DNA of 64,000 nucleotides from a bacterium (lineage in GTDB: Bacteria > Electryoneota > JAOADG01), in contig JAOADG010000001.1 of the NCBI GenBank assembly GCA_026417415.1, positions 7,055 through 71,054 of the forward strand. Direction: 5' to 3'. Shown piece by piece: positions 27,096 through 36,708 of this stretch; within the stretch, counting starts at the first letter, position 1, and each line of letters starts with the position of its first letter. The position numbers were made by a program, and so were the translations under genes. Below the pieces are notes generated by a model. It was not told where the DNA came from. It worked only from the letters and a program-made list of their open reading frames with translations, and did not search any database.

Positions 27096-27859
27096 TTGCA
27101 ATTAGCAAAGTGAATACACAACAAATTTCTTGGGAAAATCGCATTAAAAACTTAAACTTGAAAAAATTGCCACAACATGTTGCATTAATCATGGATGGTA
27201 ATGGACGTTGGGCAAAGCAACGAGGTTTACCAAGAATAGCAGGACATAGAGAAGGTGTCAAATCTGTGCGTGCTGTTATTGAAGCAGCACAAGATATCGG
27301 GGTTAAATCTTTAACGTTTTATACGTTCTCCAAAGAAAATTGGAAGCGTCCTAAAAACGAAGTTAGTGCATTATGGAAGTTACTTGTTCATTCTATGAAT
27401 AAAGAAATCAATGATTTAATCAAAAATAATGTAAGAGTATTTACCTTAGGTGACTTGACACCTTTACCTATTGAAGCACGAAATGAAATGATAAGAGCCA
27501 TGCAACTAACAGAAAAAAACACTGGAATTAATTTTACCTTAGCGATTAACTATAGTGGACGCTCTGAATTGGTAAACTGTTTTAATAAACTGATCAAACA
27601 AGGCGTTACGGAGGTAAGCGAAGACATCATCACGAATGCGTTAAAGATAGATAAAATTCCTGATCCAGATTTATTGATTAGAACTTCTGGTGAAATGCGA
27701 ATTTCTAATTTTATGCTTTGGCAATTGGCATATACCGAAATTTATGTTACTGATGTTCACTGGCCTGATTTTAGAAAGTGGGAATTCTTAAAAGCGATTG
27801 AATGGTTTACAACCAGAGAAAGAAGATTTGGTAAAATTTCAGAACAATTGAGCAAGTAA
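27092..27859 (+). CDS. uppS: Isoprenyl transferase (undecaprenyl diphosphate synthase family)
   Basis: Cis-prenyltransferase making the C55 lipid carrier for peptidoglycan and surface glycans. Motifs: VALIMDGNGRWAKQRGLPR with catalytic Asp35, GHREGVKSVR, TFYTFSKENWKRP, NYSGRSELV and DPDLLIRTSGEMRISNFML. 255 residues. It lies in the classic order before bamA (TAATG overlap) and near dxr and rseP. Confidence 0.96.
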   Translation: MIAISKVNTQQISWENRIKNLNLKKLPQHVALIMDGNGRWAKQRGLPRIAGHREGVKSVRAVIEAAQDIGVKSLTFYTFSKENWKRPKNEVSALWKLLVHSMNKEINDLIKNNVRVFTLGDLTPLPIEARNEMIRAMQLTEKNTGINFTLAINYSGRSELVNCFNKLIKQGVTEVSEDIITNALKIDKIPDPDLLIRTSGEMRISNFMLWQLAYTEIYVTDVHWPDFRKWEFLKAIEWFTTRERRFGKISEQLSK

Positions 27860-30273
27860 TGGGTGATTCAAATTTCAATTTTATTTTTTTTCGTTTTTAT
27901 TTCAAAGTTAGGTTAATCTTGTACATTCTAATTGGTTTTATTCTGTTTTCTCCACTTTTTATTAACAATTTTTTTGTGTATGCACAATCGTCTGATGGCA
28001 TTCAGATAGTAGATATTCGAGTAGAATCTTTTGATTTACCTTTGACTGTCGATTCGGCTATGATAGTTCGTCAAAGTGCTTTAATACCAGGTAAAAAAAT
28101 TACCGGTGAAGATTTACAAGAATCAATGCGTTTATTATGGAAACTACAATTGTTCGAACAAATTGAAATTGTGAAAGAACGAGAAGTTGCTGGTGGATAC
28201 TTTTTAGTTATTCGTGTAAAGGAGTACCCTCGTCTTGAAGAGTTAAGAATAATTGGAAATAAGAAAATTAAATCAGATGAAATTCGTGAAAAAATTCAAT
28301 TCAATCGCGGACAGATCTTACGTGGTTATGATCTATTCCAAGCAGTTCAAAAAATTAAAAATTTATATTTTGAACAAGGTTACCTTGCAATACAAATTGA
28401 CACTAAAGTAGAAGATGGTTCCACAAAATCATCTAAAAAAGTAACTATAAAAATTAGAGAAGGAAAAAAAGTCAGAATTAAAAAAATAGAGTTTTTTGCA
28501 AAGAGTTCACAGGAGAAATTACCCTTTAGTCAAAGAAAACTCCGTTCAATATTCAAAGAAACAAAGCAACGGGGCTTTTTGCGATCAGGGAAATTTAATG
28601 AGGACAAGTATGTAGAAGATAAAGAGAAGTTATTAACTTATTTCCAGAACCATGGTTATCGGGATGCGTCAATAGTAAAAGATACTATTATTTATTGGGA
28701 AAATGGAAAACATTTATCTATCTATCTGACCATTGATACAGGCCCAAAGTATTACTTTGGAAACATTCAATTTGAAGGTCAAACCGTATATTCAGAAAAA
28801 GAACTTTTATCAAAATTAGCATTTAAGAAAAACGATGTGTTCAGTAAAGAAAAACTTGAATTGGGTGGAACAGAAACCATTCGTGGTATGTATTTGGATA
28901 AAGGATATTTGGCTTCCAACATTATGCCCACTCTAATCCCAAGAAATCTATCAGATACAGTGGATACTTTGGATCTTCAGTTTACCATCGTTGAAAATCA
29001 CCAATTCACAGTTCGAAAAATCAATATCGAAGGAAATACAAAAACAAAGGAAAGAGTTATACGGCGTGAAATCGTGCAATTCCCCGGTGAGACATTTGAC
29101 CGATCCAAGATACAGCGCTCTATGCGCGAACTTACCATACTCAACTTTTTTAATACTGTTGAACCTGATGTTCAACCAGTAGGCGAATCGGAAGTGGACA
29201 TTACGTTTCGTGTTGAAGAAAAACAAACTGATCAAGCAAATACTTCCATCGGTTACAGTGGTAGAGATGGTTTGATTGGAGCTATTGGTTTCACTATGCC
29301 CAATTTATTTGGAAACGGACAACGATTTGTTTTTGATTGGAGTTTTGGGTCGTATTATCGCAATTTTTCAGTTAGTTTTGATGAACCGTATTTAATGTAT
29401 CCGCAAACCTCTGTAGGAGTTAGTGCTTACTCCCAAAGACGCGGAGGAGCAAATTATGGTTTTACTGAGACCATTTTAGGAGGAAGTGTTCGATTAGGCA
29501 GAAGATTGTCTTACCCCGATGATTATTTTCGCGTGAATTATTCATACCGATTAGAAGAAACCACGTATTCTGATTTTAGTGCATCGTTTCGTGCGCAAAA
29601 TCCAAGAAATCTGGAAGAAAATAAGCCACGATTAAGTAGTTCAATAACTCAAGTGATTACTAGAGATAGTCGGGACAATCCAGAGTTCCCAACGAGCGGT
29701 TCTGTTCAATCTTGGGCTGCAACGTTAGCGGGTGGTATTCTTGGTGGAAAGGATAAATATCTTAAAAATGTAATCACATCTGAATGGTACACACCAACCT
29801 TTTGGAAAATAGTGTTCTATCATTCTTCGGAAATTGGGATTCTTGAAAGTTTGACCAAAAATCCCAATGATATCCCTTACGTAGATTATTTTTTCATGGG
29901 TGGATCTGGATTATCCTATGGAGTACCATTAAGAGGGTATAATGACCAAACTATAGGGCCGCAAACCACTGTAGGAGATTATGCGATTGGTGGAAAATCA
30001 TTTTTCAAACAGACAGCTGAAATTCGTTTTCCAATTGTGCCTCAACCTACTATTTATGGATTGTTGTTTGCTGAAGTAGGCAATGTATGGTTATCTCCAA
30101 GTGAGATTGATCCAAGCAATATGAAACGTGCTACTGGTTTTGGAATTCGTATTTTTATGCCTATCGTTGGTCTTATTGGTCTAGACTACGGATATGGTTT
30201 TGACCATTTGGATAGCAATGGAAAAAGAAAAGGAGAATGGATCCCACATTTTCAGTTCGGAAGAGGTTTTTAA
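27859..30273 (+). CDS. bamA: Outer-membrane protein assembly factor BamA
   Basis: Omp85-family translocon that inserts beta-barrel proteins into the outer membrane. A signal segment ends near residue 43 (FFVYAQ), then about five POTRA domains run from about 46 to 440 (IVDIRVESF, RLEELRIIGNKKIKS, VRIKKIEFFAKSS, KYYFGNIQFEGQTVYSEKE, FTVRKINIEGNTKTKERV), then a barrel starting near TSIGYSGRDGLIGAIGFT. The lid motif is near GLSYGVPLRGYND and the protein ends in aromatic Phe. At 804 residues its size is typical. skp and the lpx genes follow. Confidence 0.95.
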   Translation: MGDSNFNFIFFRFYFKVRLILYILIGFILFSPLFINNFFVYAQSSDGIQIVDIRVESFDLPLTVDSAMIVRQSALIPGKKITGEDLQESMRLLWKLQLFEQIEIVKEREVAGGYFLVIRVKEYPRLEELRIIGNKKIKSDEIREKIQFNRGQILRGYDLFQAVQKIKNLYFEQGYLAIQIDTKVEDGSTKSSKKVTIKIREGKKVRIKKIEFFAKSSQEKLPFSQRKLRSIFKETKQRGFLRSGKFNEDKYVEDKEKLLTYFQNHGYRDASIVKDTIIYWENGKHLSIYLTIDTGPKYYFGNIQFEGQTVYSEKELLSKLAFKKNDVFSKEKLELGGTETIRGMYLDKGYLASNIMPTLIPRNLSDTVDTLDLQFTIVENHQFTVRKINIEGNTKTKERVIRREIVQFPGETFDRSKIQRSMRELTILNFFNTVEPDVQPVGESEVDITFRVEEKQTDQANTSIGYSGRDGLIGAIGFTMPNLFGNGQRFVFDWSFGSYYRNFSVSFDEPYLMYPQTSVGVSAYSQRRGGANYGFTETILGGSVRLGRRLSYPDDYFRVNYSYRLEETTYSDFSASFRAQNPRNLEENKPRLSSSITQVITRDSRDNPEFPTSGSVQSWAATLAGGILGGKDKYLKNVITSEWYTPTFWKIVFYHSSEIGILESLTKNPNDIPYVDYFFMGGSGLSYGVPLRGYNDQTIGPQTTVGDYAIGGKSFFKQTAEIRFPIVPQPTIYGLLFAEVGNVWLSPSEIDPSNMKRATGFGIRIFMPIVGLIGLDYGYGFDHLDSNGKRKGEWIPHFQFGRGF

Positions 30274-30284
30274 TAGAGGAAAAT

Positions 30285-30800
30285 ATGAAAAAAATTATTG
30301 GTATAATCATTTTAATATTTAGTATTTGGGTTTTAGGAAATGCAAGAGAATTGAAGCTGGCTTATATTAATAGCCAACAGATTATGGCTGAATTTCAAGA
30401 ATCAATTGATGTTCAGAAAATTATTGAGCAAGAAGATGCGGAATATGAAAAGAAATTGAAAGTGATGGAAAATGAAATCAAAACTTTGCAAGAATCATTA
30501 GAAAAGCAAGGTGCAATGCTTTCTGAAGAAAAAAGACAAGCAAGAATTAACGAAATAACTACCAAGATGGAGAATTACGAAAAATTCCGACGTGAAACTT
30601 GGGGTCCACAAGGTAAGTTATACCAACGTCAAGAAGAATTGACTAAACCTGTATTAGACAAAGTAAATGCCGTAATAAAAAGAATAGGTGAAGAAGAAGG
30701 ATACGATTTTATATTTGATATTGTTCCTGGTGCAATTGTGTATGCAAAACCTGCAGACGATATTACACAACGGATATTAGACGAATTACAGAAGAAATAA
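30285..30800 (+). CDS. skp: Periplasmic chaperone Skp/OmpH
   Basis: Chaperone that holds outer-membrane proteins on their way to BamA. From the ATG at 30285 (AGAGGA just upstream) it has a signal peptide ending at GNARE, then KLAYINSQQIMAEFQES typical of OmpH, a long Lys/Glu/Gln-rich coiled-coil middle and a C-terminal segment KVNAVIKRIGEEEGYDFIFD. 171 residues. An in-frame upstream ATG at 30237 lies inside bamA and would spoil the signal peptide. Confidence 0.92.
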   Translation: MKKIIGIIILIFSIWVLGNARELKLAYINSQQIMAEFQESIDVQKIIEQEDAEYEKKLKVMENEIKTLQESLEKQGAMLSEEKRQARINEITTKMENYEKFRRETWGPQGKLYQRQEELTKPVLDKVNAVIKRIGEEEGYDFIFDIVPGAIVYAKPADDITQRILDELQKK

Positions 30801-31826
30801 ATGCGACTTTCTGAAATAGCAAAAGAGTTTCATGGAGAACTCATCGGTGAAGATGCGGAGATAGTGCGTCTTGCACGTTTAGAAGACGCAGATAATGGAG
30901 ATTTAAGTTTTTTATCCCAATCAAGATACCGTGAATTGGCATTAAAATCTAAAGCTACAGCAATTTTAATCTCTCGAGAAGAACCATTATTGCCGAAAAC
31001 AGTCATACGAGTAGATAACCCTTATCAAGTTTATACTGAATTGTTGCTGCGTTTCTATAAACCACTACCTGAACCGACTGGAATCCATCCATCTGCCATC
31101 ATTGGAGATAATGTAAAACTGGGTAACAATGTTGCCATAGGTCCACTTTGTTGTATTGGTGAAAATACTGTAATTGGTGATGATACTATTTTGGTTGGAA
31201 GTGTATTCATTGGAAGAGAAGTTGAAATCGGTTCAAATTGTAAACTTTACCCAATGGTGGTCATACGTGATCGTGTAAAAATTGGGAATCGGGCGGTGAT
31301 TAAAGATGGTGCTGTGATTGGATCAGATGGATTTGCTTTTTTACCTGATGCTTCTGGAAAATATCATCCTGTTCCGCAACTTGGTACAGTTGAAATTGGA
31401 GATGATGTGAGCATTGGTGCTAACACTTGTATCGATCGTGCATTATCAGGGGCTACCAAAATTGGTTCTGGAGTGAAATTAGATAACTTAATTCAAGTTG
31501 CACACAATGTAACAATTCAAGAAAATACCGTAATTGCAGCACAAACAGGAATTAGCGGTTCTACAAAAATTGGTAAACGAAATAAAATTGGTGGGCAAGT
31601 CGGATTTGGTGGACACCTCAAAGTGGGGGACGATGTAACTATTGGTGCTCAGAGTGGAATAATTTCAAATATTCAAAATCATTCGGTTTTATGGGGTACA
31701 CCTGCATTTCCACATCAGATGATGTTACGGATTGTTGCGTTTTGGAAAAAACTGCCTGAGATTATAAAACGTTTAGAAAAACTTGAAATGGAGTTATTAA
31801 AGGACAAAAAGAAAAATGGTCATTAA
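30801..31826 (+). CDS. lpxD: UDP-3-O-acylglucosamine N-acyltransferase
   Basis: Third step of lipid A synthesis: adds the N-linked hydroxyacyl chain. The N-terminal uridine-binding domain (about 1-95, NGDLSFLSQSRYRELAL, KATAILISREEP) is followed by left-handed beta-helix hexapeptide repeats (about 97-310). GSDGFAFLPDASGKYHPVPQLG and AHNVTIQENTVIAAQTGISG include the catalytic His region. 341 residues. It begins immediately after the skp stop and overlaps lpxC-fabZ by 11 bases. Confidence 0.96.
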   Translation: MRLSEIAKEFHGELIGEDAEIVRLARLEDADNGDLSFLSQSRYRELALKSKATAILISREEPLLPKTVIRVDNPYQVYTELLLRFYKPLPEPTGIHPSAIIGDNVKLGNNVAIGPLCCIGENTVIGDDTILVGSVFIGREVEIGSNCKLYPMVVIRDRVKIGNRAVIKDGAVIGSDGFAFLPDASGKYHPVPQLGTVEIGDDVSIGANTCIDRALSGATKIGSGVKLDNLIQVAHNVTIQENTVIAAQTGISGSTKIGKRNKIGGQVGFGGHLKVGDDVTIGAQSGIISNIQNHSVLWGTPAFPHQMMLRIVAFWKKLPEIIKRLEKLEMELLKDKKKNGH

Positions 31827-33225
31827 GCAGAGAACAATTCAAGGTGAGAATGTTTTAAGAGGTATTGGATTACATACAGGTTGCGATGTGACAATTCGGT
31901 TTAAACCTGCACCAATAGATCACGGGATTGTTTTTAAGAGAGTAGATTTACCTAACTCGCCAGCTATTCCAGCACATATTGACTATGTAACGGATATTGA
32001 AAGAGGTACCACGCTTAGCATCGGAGATACAAAAGTAAACACGGTTGAGCATGTGCTTGCGGCAGCATATGGATTGGGAATTGACAATTTAATGATTGAA
32101 TTGGATGCCCCAGAACCACCGCGAGGAGATGGTTCTGCAAGACCTTTTGTACAGGTTTTGAAAAATGTTGGGATTTTAATCCAAGATGCTCCAAAAAAAT
32201 ATTACACCATTGATCAACCGGTTATCTACCACAATGAAGAAAAGAGAATTGATATTGTAATGGTACCCTCGGATGAGTTTCGTGTGACTTACATGATCGA
32301 GTACAAACATCCAAAAATTGGTACACAATACACATCATTGTATGATTTGGATAGAGAGTTTGTTGATGATTTTGCGAGTGCAAGAACATTTTGTTTGCTT
32401 AGTGAAGTAGAACTTTTAAAAGAAAGAGGACTCATTAAAGGCGGTTTATACGACAATGCAGTGGTATTTATCGATCGAGAATTAAATGGTGAAGATAAAA
32501 AACGTATTCAGAAAATGTTTGAGGTCCCCTTAGATAAATCTATTGAAAAAGATGGGATTTTAGGTGACTTGGAATTGGTGTATTACAATGAACCTGTTCG
32601 ACACAAAGTAGTCGATTTAATTGGTGATTTAGCTTTATTGGGAATGCCTGTAAAAGGTCATGTTTTAGCTGCCAGAGCAGGGCATTTTGCACACGTTGAA
32701 TTGGTCAAACTGCTGAGAAAACGTCAACAAACGCAAGAGTTGGTAAAAAAATATCAAACCAAATCTTCAAAAGAATATGTATTTGATATAGAAGCCATTC
32801 AAAAAATACTTCCTCATCGTTATCCCTTTTTGATGGTTGATCGGATAATTGAATTGGTACCGGGTGAATATGTAACTGGGGTGAAAAATGTTTCTATCAA
32901 TGAACCCTTTTTTCAAGGGCATTTCCCGGGTCGGCCTGTGATGCCCGGTGTACTTATTACTGAGGCAATGGGGCAGGTGGGAGGAGTATTGTTATTGAAC
33001 ACTGCAAATGATCCGGGCAATAAGTTGGTATTTTTCACAGGTTTAGACAATGTAAAATTTAGAAAAACAGTTGTTCCTGGTGATCAATTGTTTATGAGAG
33101 TGGAGTTGCAATTTTTTCGTAGAAACATTTGTAAAATGAAAGGAATGGCTTACGTAGCAGATACATTGGTCGCTGAAGCTGAAATGCAAGCAATCATCGT
33201 GGACAGAAATCCTGTTCCACGATAA
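31816..33225 (+). CDS. lpxC/fabZ: Fused UDP-3-O-acyl-GlcNAc deacetylase / 3-hydroxyacyl-ACP dehydratase
   Basis: Bifunctional fusion of 469 residues. Residues 1 to about 305 are LpxC: zinc ligands H79 (VNTVEHVLAAAYG), H263 and D267 (HKVVDLIGDLALLG) and the general-acid His290 (RAGHFAH). Residues about 325-469 are FabZ: LPHRYPFLMVDRI at 332-344 and GHFPGRPVMPGVLITEAMGQ with catalytic H369 and E383. LpxC commits to lipid A while FabZ serves fatty acid elongation, and both compete for hydroxyacyl-ACP. The linker is short and charged. This fusion is characteristic of the FCB group. Confidence 0.97.
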   Translation: MVIKQRTIQGENVLRGIGLHTGCDVTIRFKPAPIDHGIVFKRVDLPNSPAIPAHIDYVTDIERGTTLSIGDTKVNTVEHVLAAAYGLGIDNLMIELDAPEPPRGDGSARPFVQVLKNVGILIQDAPKKYYTIDQPVIYHNEEKRIDIVMVPSDEFRVTYMIEYKHPKIGTQYTSLYDLDREFVDDFASARTFCLLSEVELLKERGLIKGGLYDNAVVFIDRELNGEDKKRIQKMFEVPLDKSIEKDGILGDLELVYYNEPVRHKVVDLIGDLALLGMPVKGHVLAARAGHFAHVELVKLLRKRQQTQELVKKYQTKSSKEYVFDIEAIQKILPHRYPFLMVDRIIELVPGEYVTGVKNVSINEPFFQGHFPGRPVMPGVLITEAMGQVGGVLLLNTANDPGNKLVFFTGLDNVKFRKTVVPGDQLFMRVELQFFRRNICKMKGMAYVADTLVAEAEMQAIIVDRNPVPR

Positions 33226-33235
33226 AGGAAAAATT

Positions 33236-34042
33236 ATGGTTGAGATTCATCCTACAGCAATAGTTGATCCAAAAGCCGAACTGGGTGATGGAGTAATCGT
33301 AGGTCCATATTCCATCATTGAAGGAGGAGCTCAAATAGGTGCCAATACCATCATCCAATCCCATGTATTCATTAGTCAATACACCAAAATCGGAAAAAAT
33401 TGCACCATTGGACATAGTAGTGTATTAGGGACAAACCCACAGGATTTAAAATTTAAAAATGAACCCACTTATACTATTATCGGAGAAAATAACCTAATCC
33501 GTGAATACGTTACCATCAACCGCGGTACCACTGCCCATGGAGAAACAAAAGTCGGAAATGATTGTTTGATCATGGCGTATGTACATATTGCCCATGATTG
33601 CATTGTCGGAAATGGTGTTATTTTAGCCAATTGTGTGAACATGGCGGGTCATACAGAAATCAATGATTACGTTAATATCGGCGGTTTGGTTCCCATCCAT
33701 CAATTTGTTAGGATAGGTGCCTATGCTTTTATTGGTGGAGGATATCGTGTCCCGAAAGATGTGCCTCCTTTTGCTTTAGCCATCGGTGATCCTTTACGGT
33801 ATTCAAAATTAAATGTAGTTGGGTTAAAAAGAAGAGGATTTACTTCAGAAACATTGAAAGAAATTCAAAAAGCATATCGCATCATTTACAATTCGGGCTT
33901 GAACATTGCCCAAGGACTTCAAAAGGTAAAAAATGAATTACCACAAACGCCTGAAATCAATATGATTCTTGAATTTTTCGACAAAACCAAACGTGGTGTT
34001 ATTGGCGGGTCAAAATCCTATTCCAAAACGTTTGAAGATTAA
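33236..34042 (+). CDS. lpxA: UDP-N-acetylglucosamine O-acyltransferase
   Basis: First acylation of lipid A synthesis. Left-handed beta-helix from residue 3 on (IHPTAIVDPKAELGDGVIVG), GTNPQDLKFKNE, VTINRGTT, catalytic His region AYVHIAHDCIVGN and GGLVPIHQFVRIGAYAFIGG, then a helical C-terminus (LKEIQKAYRIIY). 268 residues, normal. With lpxD and lpxC-fabZ upstream, it completes the usual early lipid A set; lpxB and lpxK are not in the window. Confidence 0.96.
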   Translation: MVEIHPTAIVDPKAELGDGVIVGPYSIIEGGAQIGANTIIQSHVFISQYTKIGKNCTIGHSSVLGTNPQDLKFKNEPTYTIIGENNLIREYVTINRGTTAHGETKVGNDCLIMAYVHIAHDCIVGNGVILANCVNMAGHTEINDYVNIGGLVPIHQFVRIGAYAFIGGGYRVPKDVPPFALAIGDPLRYSKLNVVGLKRRGFTSETLKEIQKAYRIIYNSGLNIAQGLQKVKNELPQTPEINMILEFFDKTKRGVIGGSKSYSKTFED

Positions 34043-34818
34043 TGATGTGGATACCACCCAAAGAGTGGCGATGGATAAATGATGGTGTCCGAAGTGGCTC
34101 TCTTCATATGGCGATTGATGAAGTACTAACATATCATCCATATCCAACTTTTCGGTGGTATGATTGGGAAAAACCAACGTTATCTTTGGGTTATCACCAA
34201 AATAAAAACGATTTAAATTGGAATCATATTCTACAAACAGGAATAGATGTTTGTAGAAGACCTACAGGAGGACGAGCGGTATTTCACCAAAATGTTGCTA
34301 CTTATGCGATTATTCTCCCACTTAATCACAAACAAGAACCTACTTTATGGGATTTATATCAATGGATCGGTGAATGGTGGTTTAAAACATTAAAGTCCAT
34401 CCATCCCAACGTTCAATTCTATAGTGAACCCATCACTAGACCAGGTGCAAAATTCCAAAGTTGCTTTGTAAGTGGAAATCGTTATGAAATCGTGATTCAA
34501 CGAAAAAAAGTGATGGGAAGCGCTCAGAGAAGGTACCAAAGTGCGGTTTTGCAACATGGTTCAATCCGTTTGAAAAATCCAATCGTTTCGGCACAGTACT
34601 TTTTTCAATCTATATCAAAGGATGAACCCATTGAAGAATCGGTAGCCACAAGTTTAGAGGAAGCATGGAATTTACCAATCACATCAATGTTACTTTTTGA
34701 AATGTTAAAAGAGATGTTCCTATCTTTAGGAAATGAAATTACTGAATCTAAACTAACGGAAACAGAAATAGATACTGCACATAGCATTCAAAAACATTTT
34801 ACTATCGTGAGGGAATAA
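34042..34818 (+). CDS. Octanoyl/lipoyl-protein transferase of the LplA/LipM family
   Basis: BPL/LplA/LipB-fold protein of 258 residues that attaches or transfers a lipoyl or octanoyl group. RRPTGGRAVFH (72-82) is the cofactor-binding motif, and K156 in RKKVMGSAQRR is the conserved lysine. C141 in SCFVSGNRYEI aligns with the acyl-carrying cysteine of Bacillus LipM, so an octanoyl-ACP:protein transferase is favoured over an ATP-using ligase. TAATG overlap with lpxA. The call as LipM rather than LplA is inferred from that cysteine. Confidence 0.8.
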   Translation: MMWIPPKEWRWINDGVRSGSLHMAIDEVLTYHPYPTFRWYDWEKPTLSLGYHQNKNDLNWNHILQTGIDVCRRPTGGRAVFHQNVATYAIILPLNHKQEPTLWDLYQWIGEWWFKTLKSIHPNVQFYSEPITRPGAKFQSCFVSGNRYEIVIQRKKVMGSAQRRYQSAVLQHGSIRLKNPIVSAQYFFQSISKDEPIEESVATSLEEAWNLPITSMLLFEMLKEMFLSLGNEITESKLTETEIDTAHSIQKHFTIVRE

Positions 34819-35493
34819 ATGTTGAAAAAACTCTTTTTTTTAGTTTTCATAATCGCAACCCCATCCTTTGCTACTATTGGGGTAGGCGTTCAGTTTGTTA
34901 ATGATTTTTGGAAAAGTAACGAAATAATCAACTTACCAGTTCAGTTAAACGATGGAAATACTGCATCTTTAGTACGTGAAGCGATGACCAATCCAAGTGG
35001 TATTGGGGCTTTTTTAGTTATTGGCATCAGCAAATATGAACTTCAAGTGGATGCTGAATATGTAACAAGAAAGTATGAAACTGTATTAACTCGACCCTCT
35101 GGAAGTGGACAAATTACTGATAAAGTTTCAGCAGTTAACGCAAGAATAGGATTATGCGGAACTATCAAGTACAAAATGTTAAACATTCCTGGATTTACTT
35201 TATTTACAGGTGCTGGTCTTGGGATGCAACTACAAACTCCCATTGTGAATGCAGAATATGTACGAGATGTAGTTCAGGGTGTCAATCAAAATTTTCAAGT
35301 CAAATCTTCTGATCTTTTGAAAAAATCAAACATCAGTGGCTTTCATCTATTGGTTCAAAGTCGAGTTAAACCACCTGCAGCTCCAATAGGTCTGCAAGTT
35401 ACAGTAAGGGGTTTAATTTTGCCCAACACAAAATTTGAGAGACCATCATTGGTTCCAAGTGCGATGATCGGCTTAGGATATTTTCCTTTGTAA
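34819..35493 (+). CDS. Exported beta-rich protein of unknown function (putative outer-membrane barrel)
   Basis: A signal peptide (MLKKLFFLVFIIATPSFA) is followed by about 205 residues of alternating amphipathic strands (IGVGVQFVNDFW, YELQVDAEYVTRKYET, FTLFTGAGLGMQLQ, LQVTVRGLILPN, SAMIGLGYFPL), with the aromatic-hydrophobic C-terminus common in small outer-membrane barrels. I do not recognise the family. It starts right after the lipM-like stop and is followed by a terminator, so it closes the bamA-lpx transcription unit. Confidence 0.65.
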   Translation: MLKKLFFLVFIIATPSFATIGVGVQFVNDFWKSNEIINLPVQLNDGNTASLVREAMTNPSGIGAFLVIGISKYELQVDAEYVTRKYETVLTRPSGSGQITDKVSAVNARIGLCGTIKYKMLNIPGFTLFTGAGLGMQLQTPIVNAEYVRDVVQGVNQNFQVKSSDLLKKSNISGFHLLVQSRVKPPAAPIGLQVTVRGLILPNTKFERPSLVPSAMIGLGYFPL

Positions 35494-35519
35494 AAAATTA
35501 TTAAAAAAAATGAACAGAT

Positions 35520-35540
35520 ACGGAGCCATTGGGCTCCGTT
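35520..35540 (+). terminator. Hairpin terminator before dxr
   Basis: Perfect 8-bp stem (ACGGAGCC at 35520-35527 with GGCTCCGT at 35532-35539), loop ATTG, then TCGTATTATTC. The T-run is weak. It ends only 14 bases before the dxr start, so some read-through is possible. Confidence 0.72.
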
Positions 35541-35553
35541 CGTATTATTCATT

Positions 35554-36708
35554 GTGAAAAGAATTGTATTGTTAGGGGCAACGGGTTCAATAGGACAATC
35601 AACCATAGATGTGGTTGAGAACCATCGTCAACATTTACAAATTTCAACGGTGGTTGCTAAAACCAACGTATTAAAACTAGCGCAAATTGCTATTAAAACC
35701 AATGCAACATTTGCTATTATTGAAGATGAAACAAAATATCAAGAGTTAAAAACATTATTAAATAATTCTAAAATTCAAACTGCAGCAGGGAAATCCGCTA
35801 TCTTAGAAGCATGTCAAGCAGATCATCATGAAATTGTGTTGAATGCATTAGTCGGTGCAGTAGGAGTTGAACCGACTTTAACAGCAATTCAAAGTGGAAA
35901 AACAGTTGCGTTAGCAAATAAAGAATCTCTGGTTTGTGCAGGAAAGTTAATTATTGATGCTGTTAAAAAATATCAGATTCCAATTATTCCTGTAGATTCA
36001 GAACACTCTGCAATCTTTCAAGTGCTTCAAGGTGAATCTTCAGAATCAATCAAAAAAATTGTACTTACAGCATCAGGTGGACCTTTTCGCGAACTGGATT
36101 ACACGAAATTTGACCAAATTACCCCTGAGCAAGCGCTAAAACACCCAACTTGGAAAATGGGAAAAAAAGTTACCATTGATTCCTCAACATTGGTAAACAA
36201 AGGTCTTGAGATGATTGAAGCCAAATGGTTGTTTGACACTAAACCAGAACAACTACAAGTTGTGATCCACCCACAATCCATTATTCATTCAATGGTTATT
36301 TTTAAAGATAGTTCTGTAAAAGCACAATTGAGCACACCAGATATGAGATTACCCATTCAATATGCTTTATCTTATCCAGAAAGATGGGATTTGGAAGGTA
36401 TTCCTAACGATTTTTTATCGTATGGGAGCTTAACTTTTCAAGATGTAGATTCTAAAAAATTCCCTGCTATTTCTTTGGCTTTTCATACACTTCAGAGTTC
36501 TAGTGGAATGGGTACGGTACTTAATGCTGCAGACGAAATTGCGGTATCTGCCTTTTTAGAAAGAAAAATAAAATTTACGCAAATTACTCACTTCATTGAA
36601 AAAGCGCTAAATTATTTTAATGGTGCTGAAATCAATTCAATAGAAGATTTTTTCCATTTGGACGATCAAGTAAGGAGAAGATGTACAGAATGGTTAACCT
36701 CGATTTGA
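35554..36708 (+). CDS. dxr: 1-deoxy-D-xylulose 5-phosphate reductoisomerase
   Basis: Second step of the MEP isoprenoid pathway. NADPH site LLGATGSIGQSTIDVV at the N-terminus; ALANKESLVCAG; metal site PVDSEHSAIFQ; LTASGGPFRELD loop; HPTWKMGKKVTIDSSTLVNK; then the alpha-helical C-terminus. 384 residues. GTG start. It feeds the lipid carrier made by UppS. The end overlaps the rseP start. Confidence 0.96.
   Translation: MKRIVLLGATGSIGQSTIDVVENHRQHLQISTVVAKTNVLKLAQIAIKTNATFAIIEDETKYQELKTLLNNSKIQTAAGKSAILEACQADHHEIVLNALVGAVGVEPTLTAIQSGKTVALANKESLVCAGKLIIDAVKKYQIPIIPVDSEHSAIFQVLQGESSESIKKIVLTASGGPFRELDYTKFDQITPEQALKHPTWKMGKKVTIDSSTLVNKGLEMIEAKWLFDTKPEQLQVVIHPQSIIHSMVIFKDSSVKAQLSTPDMRLPIQYALSYPERWDLEGIPNDFLSYGSLTFQDVDSKKFPAISLAFHTLQSSSGMGTVLNAADEIAVSAFLERKIKFTQITHFIEKALNYFNGAEINSIEDFFHLDDQVRRRCTEWLTSI

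Noticed and set aside
35494-35553. Small RNA or riboswitch before dxr
   Set aside because: The 60-base gap is filled by a simple 8-bp hairpin best read as a terminator.
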